64,000 nucleotides of DNA, taken from contig OY101116.1 of assembly GCA_956465555.1 (NCBI GenBank), positions 4,092,001 through 4,156,000 of the forward strand. Reading direction: 5' to 3'. Position 1 is the stretch's first letter; each line of letters opens with the position of its first letter. The position numbers and the translations under genes are program-made. The DNA is from Nitzschia sp. pyKryTriq1. Its lineage: Eukaryota > Bacillariophyta > Bacillariophyceae > Bacillariales > Bacillariaceae. This document shows, piece after piece, positions 51,801 to 59,839 of the stretch. The notes under the pieces are model-generated. The model saw nothing but the letters and a program-made list of their open reading frames with translations. It had not been told where the DNA came from and made no database searches.

Positions 51801-53854
51801 GAAATCCTAGATTCACGTTGACATGGACCGGAGATGACGATTTGGACCTCACAGTTGTGACTCCTTTTGGTACTACATTGGCCATAGGATCCCCCACCGA
51901 TGACTTGTCGGGTGGCGAGTTCGGGGAAGAAGGAGACCAAGAAACGTATGGAGGGCATGTGGAAAATGTCTTCTTTCCAATGGATGGGGGTCCCACCGGG
52001 ACTTACACGTTTCTCGTGGCAAGTTTTTATGAAGTGGACACACCCGATGAATGGTTGCTGACTGTTTATGTGAACGATGTACCGGTATCGACCCATACGG
52101 GGACGGGAACATCTGATTTCTTCGTCTTTGAGTACACTGATGGATTTACATTACCCCCAGCGGGTACGGCTACTGCCAGATCCTCTCACTCCTCGATGCA
52201 ACTACCCACCATGGAATGCAATATCGAAGAAGAAGAATGCTGCAGCGACTCGGAATGTACCAGTCCAGGATCATTGTGTGTCCAAAGAATATGCATCGAT
52301 GAGGGAAACCCTCGATTTACACTCAGCTGGAATGGAAACGATGACTATGATCTGGTCGTAACACCTCCCTTTGGCAAAGAAATTTCTTTTGGAAGGCCAA
52401 ATGATAGCGACTCGGGTGGTCGTTTCGGAGGAAACGGTATTCAATCGAATCCTGGTATGCATGCAGAGAATGTCTTCTTTCCTCTTGCGGGTGGGCCACT
52501 TGGAACATATGTGATCAATGTTCAACAATCGCAGCTTGTGGATGAACAAGACACATGGTCAGTGGGGATCTACGTTGACGGCCAGAAGGTGGACACATTT
52601 TCAGGCTCAGGTGATTCGGGATCTCTCACCTTTGAGTACACGACCGGAGGAATTCTGTCGGGACAAGATTTGAAACAGGTGTCGTCGATGCCGGACAAAA
52701 TACCTTTCTGTTCGTCAAAATTCGATCAATGTTGCATCAACGAAGATTGTAGCGGAGAACTAGACAGATGTCTACAGCGAAGCTGTATTCCGATCGAGAC
52801 GGATACAACAATGATTGTTTTGACCTGGCTTGGAGACGATGATTTGGATTTGACAGTCATTACTCCATCCGGCCAAGAGATTTCGTACTATGTTCAAGCA
52901 GATCTAGTTTCAGGTGCTTTCTTTGAACAGTCCGATGCAGATGCGTCGGCAGCCAACGAAAGAGCTTTTTCGATCTATCTGCCACACTCAGAACGTGTTA
53001 CAATCCCAGCGGAGGCTTACAACGATGTGGTTGTTGACGCCGTGACGGGCGGCGAACAAGGCAGCATAGGAGCAAGTACCGCTGGCATCTACCGATACAA
53101 AGTTTCAAGCTTCAACGTCATCGGGTCAGATGATCATTGGACCACACAAGTCTTTGTGAATGGAGTAGAAGTTTCAACACAAGCAGGCCAAGGTGATTCA
53201 CAAGAAATCATCTTTGAAGTTACTAGTGGTGCAGTTCCATCCTCAGCAGCGTCTACACCATCTGATCTACCGGTATTGCCAGAAGGGCCATCTCTTCGAA
53301 TGGCAGACAATACTACACCGGCAGCAGCAGCCGAATCTCGTGTGGGCAACTGTACCACTTCCTCGGACTGTCCATCGTCTTCGCCGGCTGACCATGCCGT
53401 CAGCAGCAGCAGCAGCAGCATGTGCCTTCTTGAACGGTGCTTGAATGGCGGATCTCTCCAGTTTACTCTGGCATGGTGGAATGACGGCGATCACGAGGGC
53501 GATAATGATCTAGTACTGTCTATTTGGGCACCACCAAACTCGGCACTGTACCAATCATCATCGCTGGCGCAGACGGCGGGGTGGCAATTCATAGATGACC
53601 AAGACTCTGGACTACACGTCCGAAACTTTGCATTTTCTTCGATGTACGCGCAAACAGCAGAAGCAGCACATGCATCGGCTGGAAAGTACAAATTTTCAAT
53701 AACAAAAACAAAAACAACAGCAGGGGCGGGGACAACAACTGCATCCGATTCTTGGAAACTCTGGATTCATAAAAACGGGCAAATGGTATACCGAACGGAT
53801 GGAGCAACATCTGCTAGCTCCTTCTTTGGCTACGACTACAATCCAGACGAGTAA
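45884..53854 (+). CDS. Giant secreted protein with 13 Cys-rich plus YfaP/DUF2135-like modules
   Basis: 2656 residues in one uninterrupted exon. Residues 1-28 are a signal peptide or anchor (WMIVGLLLLLLVVLIRG). Residues 30-365 are variable, with a TTPTTPTTP microsatellite and an Asp run. From residue 367 come 13 modules of about 150-210 residues, beginning near 46985, 47611, 48251, 48725, 49220, 49768, 50284, 50734, 51247, 51713, 52217, 52709 and 53350. Each has a Cys knot-like head (CxxxxxECCxDSDC, then GExCxQRTCI) followed by FTLTWTGDDDLDLxVxTPxG, SGGxFG, HVENVYFP, GPxGTYxYxVxS, DxWTVxV and TGTGDS. The second half resembles bacterial YfaP/DUF2135 beta domains; the head resembles dickkopf-type CxDxDC motifs. 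Module 7 lacks the CC pair and module 13 is degenerate. Pro/Thr linkers join several modules. Extracellular adhesion or wall function is inferred. Confidence 0.88.
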   Translation: MMRRIQNNISWMIVGLLLLLLVVLIRGELSITSTNSTMIHLGDHVGVPNMILVRVQGRIRNNQTEWGCSTIRISDLFPDATIDLIATTTTTTSSTTSNSSILSTAEPVLVTIYNPELDQVCETQRKHLRGIETTTTTPTTPTTPTTPTTPTTPTSSNSKQSMVRIYQSCYDCASTTSSDDWRKESIRIRILDDATTTTRTVLSPAGDHHHHAVGPVHYLRSSGDKSTANRLSEVFTHSIQYYSSRESTTIEQQAEDDDDDDDDAAGGLEVTISISPEEILVRVSEHSISRESASHRALRRRPAFQPQNNLTHTADSLELSSVMVSYDSVVNTNDGAAAAGAAAQNAEETTTSDGSSNKARAEPSDVICSLIFEECCIDSDCPGGSGGGDAGGICVGRTCIDQGFPRFTLSWEGNDDFELYVVTPGDFTLSVPGDMDKETGGRMGESTTSKDERYHVHNAYFPMDGSAPAGTYQFYVRPLTSTAGMGDEWTLEVVDETGEVVRYTGTRFSPIYEYIRGGDQPSSLGAASKALPEASPTFQPSDGPEPSPSDGPEPQTTPVLASSEGQSPYSKSFAAACDPLLDECCADSDCLFDGEVCFNRNCIDNGNPRITLSWDGDDDLDLFVLTPNGAELSFMNFFDPISGGRFGEDVDQFGTGHHVENVYFPMTGGPYGNYQFFMRPLTTVEQRDIWTLTVVDNGSTMMSETGSGPSPRFTYHRERPEPTPTPPTTTSSPATNPTRPPLVPRPTPPSGPAPAPTMSPANNSSPTSSPEPTSSIIAPTRPPSPTDTECNKFFDECCESSDCRTSRDVCEQRTCIRDGNPRFTLIWDGDDDLDLFVFTPDGIEISQSSTFDIFSGGRFEMNPNMNNQSGKHVESVYFPLLGTPTGVYKYEVRSTSAVGESDTWILDVYEGGELVTSDTGTGSSEEFEYVRDDTTEGPQRPIPSPPRCSPLSDECCLDSDCQGDSAICVQRTCIEEGSPRITLRWTGDDDLNLRVETPNGVVLTRTSQIDPITGGRHQESTDQGEYGFHVENVYFPADKSAAGSYKYAVESVEIRGVGADVWRVSVYEEGQEVENESGIGDSREFVYERLEGAPPPTPTPPTATPPPADSGGCSRPKDECCQDKDCNSGHVCANRHCISEGNPRVTLTWIGDDDLDLYLRTPFGDVIYFDNRVDKKTGGAFDTESRQSSYGYHTENIYFPMNGSPQGRYTAGVRVATARGVPDAWTVRFYDSGVARMAETGAGDSQFFTYNRASGGVSPSPTTPIVAPPASPPVVAPITERPPQGQSPVSVSDRECPHECCSDSDCGGQGEICAQRTCIKEGTPRFTLTWTGNDDLSLVVVTPGGKTISYLNQKDLESQGIFEEDSAQDDFGFHVENIYFPQNGGLEGEYKYFVKSAGTQGSADRWALRVYAEGELVAWKTGTGESRTYTYGYGSIIIMPTAAPALPPFTVPPVQTRPPVLAPTIESCQTDSQCSSPGEVCIQETCINDGNPRFTLVWSGNDDLDFFVETPGGAVISKMNPYDDVSGGIFGGTGDQSGFDRYVENIYFPLGPSGTYSYYVQSTGPQGSDDFWEASVSVNGESQVVRTGSGDSAKYTFDFDSGSLTPIVPTPAPEDSSCNSNLNECCSDVQCLGGERCTQRTCINEGNPQFTLTWTGNDDLDLIVQTPLGTFVTFLNDFDEASGGQFGVGGDQFEFGRHVENVFFPLEGGPNGTYNYYVRSFLPIDEDDAWTVNVFVNGQTVASQTGTGDSGQLTYDYSGLVPTPSPVESSSPPPTQAAPQSQPTTPPDCSPTQDECCSDSDCITGVETCVQTQCIDLGNPRFTLTWTGDDDLDLKVETPLGSTVSFVDPLDEASGGVYGDEGGSQYQFGKHVENIYFNEAMAPIGVYKYTVDSYIELSGSDRWTVTVFVDNQEVASQTGFGDSVEFTYDFEGPGQEIVVPLPSCEPDVEECCDDSDCRVGEEICVQRTCIDRGNPRFTLTWTGDDDLDLTVVTPFGTTLAIGSPTDDLSGGEFGEEGDQETYGGHVENVFFPMDGGPTGTYTFLVASFYEVDTPDEWLLTVYVNDVPVSTHTGTGTSDFFVFEYTDGFTLPPAGTATARSSHSSMQLPTMECNIEEEECCSDSECTSPGSLCVQRICIDEGNPRFTLSWNGNDDYDLVVTPPFGKEISFGRPNDSDSGGRFGGNGIQSNPGMHAENVFFPLAGGPLGTYVINVQQSQLVDEQDTWSVGIYVDGQKVDTFSGSGDSGSLTFEYTTGGILSGQDLKQVSSMPDKIPFCSSKFDQCCINEDCSGELDRCLQRSCIPIETDTTMIVLTWLGDDDLDLTVITPSGQEISYYVQADLVSGAFFEQSDADASAANERAFSIYLPHSERVTIPAEAYNDVVVDAVTGGEQGSIGASTAGIYRYKVSSFNVIGSDDHWTTQVFVNGVEVSTQAGQGDSQEIIFEVTSGAVPSSAASTPSDLPVLPEGPSLRMADNTTPAAAAESRVGNCTTSSDCPSSSPADHAVSSSSSSMCLLERCLNGGSLQFTLAWWNDGDHEGDNDLVLSIWAPPNSALYQSSSLAQTAGWQFIDDQDSGLHVRNFAFSSMYAQTAEAAHASAGKYKFSITKTKTTAGAGTTTASDSWKLWIHKNGQMVYRTDGATSASSFFGYDYNPDE
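46285..46350 (+). repeat. ACAACACCG microsatellite in the giant protein
   Basis: Tandem ACACCGACA/ACACCAACA units code TTPTTPTTPTT in the N-terminal linker. Length variation would change only the linker length. Confidence 0.9.
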
Positions 53855-54551
53855 AGAATACTAAGAATGATAAACTGGGAACTTCGCAATAATTCTTCTA
53901 CTCTCGACTAGTCTAACCCAGCCAGCCAGCCAGCCAACCAGCCGTCTTCGTAAGAGGATGATTGACTGCTCTGTTCTTGTTGCTTTTCTCGGTGGCTGCG
54001 GAAACAAGATAGTACTCCAGCATATCGTAGGCATCTTGTGGATGCCAACTAAAATACATTGACCATGATTGACTGGTCCTCACTTTACTAGTAGTAGCAA
54101 GAGCAGGTAGCACGGCCGACTACTTGTAGTACTTGTCAGCAGCAGCACCTATCCCGCGGAGAATACAAGTCGGATGAAATGCATGCATGCCGCCGCGGGG
54201 AGCATCTCAGTGCAGTATGGTACTGTAGAATATGGTACCACAAGGTACGGTACCGGACCAGTATTACTCGGGACGCCCGCTCAGACTCTCATCACATCAC
54301 CGACGCATCCTCTCTCACCATATCATCAGCCACAAAAGCCACACTCAATGGACCATCGGTAGGCCAGAACTATCGTATTACTCTCTCCCTTGTTCCTCTG
54401 ATATCACGGAAGAAGCACGCATTCCCCCACAGTGTCATACTACTAGCGCCTAATAAGGAATGAATCATAACAGACGAGATGATGAGCTTTTATTTTATGA
54501 TGATATTTTGGGTGCTGATGCTGTCGTGATGATGATGCGAAGAGTGTGTTT
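53855..54551. other. Intergenic region between convergent genes
   Basis: Holds a CAGC tandem (about 53919-53943) and short GGTACC-rich words (54218-54262). No gene recognised. It is the 3' flank of both the giant protein and the HSF gene. Confidence 0.55.
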
Positions 54552-55744
54552 TTAAGAAGAACGGAAAAAAGAAGCAGAGGAAATGCTTTGACGATGCGGC
54601 GAAGGAAAGAGTTGGCGAATGGCATCCAAAATCATGGACTCCGACCCCTGCAAGTCACTATGATTGTACATGAGCGAAGTTGCCAACTCCAAGGGGCCAT
54701 CATTAAAAGCCTGAAACGTATTCTGTGTTGTTGTTTTTGGATGAGTCGAGAACATGTGTTGATTATTAATGGTAGAAAAGAAATCGTCAGCCTCCTGGTG
54801 GCGATCTTTTGCTGCTGCAGCAACAGGGGATGATATTTCGGCAGGTGAGGAGTCTTCGAGATACGCGTTGGCGGCGATGGCGAATTGCAACAAGGCACCC
54901 TCACCCTCTTGGACCGCTGTGATCAACGAAGAGGACATTTGTTCTTGGTCGGCGGCCTTCTTCCTCCCGGAGATAGTTGGAGAAGGGGGGCCGAGCACGT
55001 TGGGAAGAGAAACACCTCCACCGTGGAGGCAAGACACAGGATGAGCGGTTGTTGTTTCTTCGTCTTGTTGAACGAAGGACTCGTCCTCAATTTTGTACTT
55101 CTGCTGCTGCTGGCTTCTTGAGCAGGCGGCGTGTTCCGAGATTCTTGTCTTAGAAGAAGAAGAAGAAGAACCCTTCACCTTTTCCCTGACCATCCGAGCA
55201 CACAGACCGGGGCTACCACGGACCATGAGAGGGTGACGATACGCTCGGAAATATTTTGACGAAGCATCCTGATCCATTTTGTAGCCATAGATCGAGAGCT
55301 GTCGACAGAAGCTGCGATACTTGGGAGCCTTGGGGAAGTACTGGGGGATGATTTGCGTCTCGAATTCCTCTTTCAAATGAATCGTAAAGGCTGTGCAGTC
55401 GGGGTGCCACGAAACGATATGCTCGTTTCCATCGCGGGTGGCGGCATCTTCAAGGAGCTCATGCAGCTTGAAAGGGAACTCGAACTGTAGTAATAGTAAA
55501 TAGCATAGTAAGGCACCAACCAGGTGAGAAAAAGATACTAGACACGAGATTGTGGTGGCAGAAAGGAATGGTTCCTCTCCTCGACTTATTAGAAACAAAC
55601 ATACCTTCAAAGCATGCCTATACGGCCGCGTGTTGACACTGGACTCTAGTAGCTGACTTCCTGCTCGTCCGCCCAGCAAAAGTCCCTGTGTTGGTAGTTC
55701 TCGACTGGTGGTGCTCCTCGTAGCTCATCCGATTGTAGGTCACT
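54552..55744 (-). CDS. Heat-shock-factor-type transcription factor
   Basis: Exon 2 (55484-54552) codes a complete HSF DNA-binding domain at its start: FPFKLHELLEDA, HIVSWHPDCTAFTIH, FPKAPKYRSFCRQLSIYGYK and YFRAYRHPLM, then basic and Ser/Gln-rich regions without a clear heptad domain. A 120-base intron (55604-55485; donor AAG|GTATGT, acceptor CAG) precedes it. It is phase 0, divisible by three and free of stops, so retention would add 40 mostly hydrophobic residues. Exon 1 ends RPYRHALK, but its frame has no ATG before a TGA near 55715. Two other frames do start with ATG there (about 55746 and 55730), so the true 5' end, perhaps with another intron, is unresolved. HSF genes are greatly expanded in diatoms. 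Confidence 0.82.
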
Positions 55745-57097
55745 CATGGCTCAGCAGGTGATTGTTTGTTTCGGTTTCTTTGTATACCCTTGCGTTGTTG
55801 CTGATTTCGAAAAATTATGTTGGACTCTCGCAAAGGACTGGCTTCGATACAACAAGTACCGATACCGGGAGTGAGTGTCGTCGAAGCGAAATGCACAACA
55901 CCCGTGTGTGTGCGTCGGTGCACAACCGGGCCAGCCATCTGTGCTGGTCCTGTTTCCTTCCCACAGCTGGTGTTCTTTTGTTCTCTCCATTTGTTACTGG
56001 TCGGTTCGCAGCGAGATGACTATTAATAAAGAATAGAGCTTTTTAATCCATTATTAGTTACTGGTCGGTTCGCAGCCAGATGAATAATAACTTAGAATAG
56101 GAAGGTTGTCGTGGCGCTATCTTATGGGATGTTTTCCCAGCAGACTGTACAAGTAGACTAGTAGTACCGGTAGGGGCCAACTGTTCGATCTAAACCTCAA
56201 AATAAACGCTACCGGTCCAGTACCAGAACAAAGGTCCCAATTGGTAGTAATGTAGATAAAAGAGCGATATGTTCGCCGCCAGAAGATTTAGGCTTCTGGA
56301 TCTGGATAGCTCCAGCGGTCGCTTCTTTGTTACTGGTCGGTTCGCAGCGAGATGACAAATAATAATTGAGAATAAGCGGAAGGCAGAACTAGTGGGGCGA
56401 GGTTAGTCTGGTTTGAACCAGTGCCGCCCGCCGGGAGTGTTGTCGAAGCGAAATACAATCATTAAATAGTACGAGTTCGTACTTGAGATAGGCAGGGTCG
56501 TACAGTCTCTTCGCTCATTATTGATTAGTTGCATATCGTTTTCCAAGGCGCACGTGCCGTCAGCCTGTCGGTCATTTTTATTTATTGGTCAGCAATCAAC
56601 AAATCAAGTAAGTGATGCTGAAAACGCGGCCAAAGAAGTTTACTTTAATCGAGACGAACTCTAGCCATTGTAACATCGACACCACACAAAGCGGGACGTA
56701 GCCTCGATCGGTCGGTTTTAAATAGACTTCAAGTTTCTTTTTTTGGTACAGTACTGTATGATGATGACGTGTGTGAGTTTCGTTTCGTCTTTTTGATTGG
56801 CTGATGATGACACTTGGAACTGGGCGCGCATTTGCGCGAAGAACCACCTACGTCACACGTCACCACTCATTGTTTGGTCACCATTCCATGCTGATGGAAC
56901 ATAATCTACAAATTTAGATAGAGAAGAAAACATAATAGAAATATTTAGACATACAAACGTGAAGTCAATAACATAATCTAGAAATTTAGCTCCAGCCTGG
57001 TTTCTGCTGCCAATGCTTCATCTCAAAGGATTCCGTCTCTCTATCTCCACAACAATGATGATAACCATTCATTTCCATACTCGTACGACGAGAACGA
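55745..57097. other. Intergenic region with short direct repeats
   Basis: GTTACTGGTCGGTTCGCAGC is repeated at 55993, 56057 and 56329, and GTCGAAGCGAAAT at about 55879 and 56442, so this region contains old duplications. Near 56899 and 56972 ACATAATCTA-AAATTTAG is repeated. No gene seen. Confidence 0.6.
55993..56355. repeat. Three copies of a 26-base direct repeat
   Basis: Copies at 55993-56018, 56057-56082 and 56329-56354 share GTTACTGGTCGGTTCGCAGC followed by G/CAGATGA, with at most one difference. The first two are 64 bases apart, the third 272 further on. Origin unknown. Confidence 0.85.
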
Positions 57098-58432
57098 ATG
57101 GCAAAAGCAAACAAAAACCACGGTGGGAAACGAGTAGGCTCTGGCCGCCCCTCTGTGGCAGCCTCGCTGGGCCCTCCACGAAGAAATGCTCTATCCATCA
57201 CTGCTTTCTTTACCACCAAGGGCGCAGCAGCTGATATTTCAACGGAAGACGACGACGACGACAACGACGCAGCAGCAGCAGCAGCAGCAGCTGATAATAA
57301 CTCTAATATGGGTAACACAGCACCATTCAGGGAAGTTGAGGCAGTCGATGAGTCAGTAGAGGTAGTAGACGAACCAGTAAATCCAAAACACCAGCAGAAT
57401 GCGAAGAAACACTCCGGTCTTCTCCGCGAGACGATGGATCGAATCAACGCCCGTGACAATAAACTTCCCGCTACTACCAAGGAGGTACGCAACGGGATAC
57501 TCTGGCAACCAGCCTTACTGGATTTTGTTCCGCCATACAAACTATCTCAAGATGAATTGAAGGATTCGTGGAAACAATTTTTTGGCTACGATGTCTTCAC
57601 ATGGCGGCCAGACCTAATGATTCCGGGCTGGAAGCCGTGCTGCATCATGTGCGGTAAGGACGACCGCGTTGGCTACAATGCTTACGGCCGAGAGCCAAGG
57701 CTCGTTTACGGCATAAAGCGGAATTATATTTTGAATTCACCAATCCAGTGGTACTGCCTCCGCTGTCAGCAGAGTAATGCCAAGACACCCACGCAGTACA
57801 CTTTCGACAGCCACCACCCAGGGGTATTGGATCAACTCCAACGCGAGTACCCAGGTGTACGAAGTTTATTTCCTTGCGAAATAGGATGGAGAAGTGCAAT
57901 TGACAATGATCTACTGGAATTACTTCTTGCGTCGGCAGATTCTGGGATGGGACCGTGGAACCAAGAGCATGTCGTTGTTCCTACTTCGAGGAAGGACAAG
58001 GTGAGAGTATTCCCAAAATATCTCAACCACTTGATAATGCACTACAAGAGGTGGCGCATTTCATCGCAGAAGAAAGCCAACATTGATGAGGCGAAGCAGA
58101 GCGCCGTCATCAAAGCATTGTCCCACAACAAGGGAGTCGCCGTGGATGAAACGCCATTCGTCGTAGAGCCACTTGTTGCTCAAGCGGTCCAGCCGGTAGT
58201 CGAGTCGGTAGTCGAGCCCGTAGCACCCAAACGGCCAATAGGCCAGCCACCTCAACCTCAGCCTGCAGTCCAGATGCCTGCATTTCCTCCACCTATGTTC
58301 TACGAGTACTGGGCACCGCAACCACAACCACTGCAACCACAAGAACGCAAGCGCCAGCGGAAGCTGTGCCAAATCTGTAGTAATAAAAATTGCAAACGTC
58401 CGTTCAATAAAACAGGGCGCTGCAATGAATAA
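57098..58432 (+). CDS. DUF6729-like zinc protein, possibly transposase-derived
   Basis: 444 residues. The N-terminus HGGKRVGSGRPSVAASLGPP then ITAFF is the kind of basic GRP (AT-hook-like) start seen in transposon-encoded proteins. Residues about 130-300 match the pattern of the DUF6729 domain: FFGYDVFTWRPDLMIPGWKP, CCIMCGKDD, NSPIQWYCLRCQQ with CxxC pairs, then LFPCEIGWRSAIDNDLLELL. The C-terminal half is Pro/Val/Gln-rich and ends in a small Cys motif (LCQICSNKNCKRPFNKTGRC). The catalytic part of a transposase was not seen, so this is either a truncated DNA-transposon protein or a domesticated gene. The adjacent 41-bp minisatellite may be linked. Family call is from memory of the pattern. 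Confidence 0.65.
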   Translation: MAKANKNHGGKRVGSGRPSVAASLGPPRRNALSITAFFTTKGAAADISTEDDDDDNDAAAAAAAADNNSNMGNTAPFREVEAVDESVEVVDEPVNPKHQQNAKKHSGLLRETMDRINARDNKLPATTKEVRNGILWQPALLDFVPPYKLSQDELKDSWKQFFGYDVFTWRPDLMIPGWKPCCIMCGKDDRVGYNAYGREPRLVYGIKRNYILNSPIQWYCLRCQQSNAKTPTQYTFDSHHPGVLDQLQREYPGVRSLFPCEIGWRSAIDNDLLELLLASADSGMGPWNQEHVVVPTSRKDKVRVFPKYLNHLIMHYKRWRISSQKKANIDEAKQSAVIKALSHNKGVAVDETPFVVEPLVAQAVQPVVESVVEPVAPKRPIGQPPQPQPAVQMPAFPPPMFYEYWAPQPQPLQPQERKRQRKLCQICSNKNCKRPFNKTGRCNE

Positions 58433-58819
58433 AATAAACACAAAGTTAGTGACACATGACACATTCATTCATTCCACGTAGGCTTTCACGCCTCCCCCAC
58501 GTCGTTTTGTCTCGAAACAAAAAGACGCCGTATTTTATTACAAACAACAATTCATTTGACTTACCACTATTTTATTTGCCGAAAAGAGAGACCACTATTT
58601 TATTTGCCGAAAGAGAGAGAGAGAATTGGTCGAGATACAACTACTGGAAGATGAGGTTGTGCAGTTGTCGTATTATGTTGTTGTGTTTGTGAACGACCGA
58701 TGATCGATGACCGAAAATCCACGCGCTATCTCGTGAAGCCAAATATCATAACATGATGGCCGTAGTGCTATCGCGTGAAAGATTTCTATTTCTACGACGA
58801 TAGATGTGATTCATGCCAT

Positions 58820-59011
58820 AATGTCTATTACTAGCGCTATCGCGTGATATTGTATGAAATAATGTCTATTACTAGCGCTATCGCGTGATATTGTATGAAA
58901 TAATGTCTATTACTAGCGCTATCGCGTGATATTGTATGAAATAATGTCTATTACTAGCGCTATCGTGTGATATTGTATGAAATAATGTCTATTACTAGCG
59001 CTATCGCGTGA
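58820..59011. repeat. 41-bp tandem repeat, about five copies
   Basis: Copies start at 58820, 58861, 58902, 58943 and 58984. Each contains TAGCGCTATCGCGTGA. Isolated copies of the core GCTATCGCGTGA (or one base off) also occur near 58726, 58769 and 59041, so the motif is spread over about 330 bases. Confidence 0.95.
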
Positions 59012-59127
59012 AATAATGGCATAAAATATTTTCCCGCGCGTGCTATCGCGTGAAACGAGTGGCACTCTGGCGAGAAATGGGGCGTCGCCGGCAAGAATTT
59101 CAATAGGTTATGAGCCTAAATATTTTT

Positions 59128-59172
59128 TTCCGCGCTCACGCGCGGAAATCAAGTTGCCGTGCAGCAGCACGG
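59128..59172. other. Two adjacent hairpins
   Basis: TTCCGCGC (59128-59135) pairs with GCGCGGAA (59140-59147) with a 4-base loop. CCGTGC (59157-59162) pairs with GCACGG (59167-59172) with loop AGCA. They lie 270 bases before the Maf gene; role unknown. Confidence 0.7.
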
Positions 59173-59436
59173 AATTTTCGCCCATTGTTTGGTTCGGATC
59201 TTTCATCTTCCGACTTTTTACACTCTTTCTGACCAGTCCATACGTATGTACTATGCTGCGAATGCTGATGCTACATACATGATCAGAATAAGGGACAGAT
59301 GATGATGATCATCATCGACCGCTTTCCTCTTCCGCCTCCTCTCTTCGCCACCGCGTCTGCTGTATACCGTGTATGCTATAAACCACAATAAAAGGACCAA
59401 CGACGTGAACGAGTGATACAATAAGATAAGAGGATT

Positions 59437-59807
59437 ATGAAGCCGAGCCTCCTCGAGTGGTGTCCAGAAACTACAACTACAACCACAACCACAACCACCA
59501 CCACCGCCACCACTTCGCTACGAGAAATACCAATAACCCAACAACAACAACAACAACAACAACAAAAACAAAAACAACAACAAAAACAACATCAAGGGCA
59601 TCATCACCGCCGTTTCTCCATCGCCCATAATATTATTATCATTCTTTCGTCCCTCTTCGTTCTACTCCCTACACGTACGGCCAAGTCATTGCCATTGGCC
59701 TTGGCGTTTGCCTTTCCATCCTCATCCACGCGAGGACGAGTATTCTTGACGCTGACGTCACTATCACGACGGCAGCAGCAGCAGCAGCGATCCCTGTTTC
59801 CCATTCA

Positions 59808-59839
<32 letters not shown>

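Larger units (their letters stand above)
58433..59436. other. Intergenic region with minisatellite and hairpins
   Basis: 58562-58626 has two copies of ACCACTATTTTATTTGCCGA. 58820-59011 is the 41-bp minisatellite and 59128-59172 holds two hairpins. The last 150 bases are the probable promoter of the Maf gene. Confidence 0.6.

Noticed and set aside
45884-53854. Many 60-260-codon minus-strand frames opposite the giant module protein
   Set aside because: They recur at the same place in each module, as expected for shadows of a repeated coding sequence, and have no domain of their own.
58820-59011. CRISPR-like array
   Set aside because: The 41-base units abut each other with no unique spacers, so this is a plain minisatellite, and the genome is eukaryotic.
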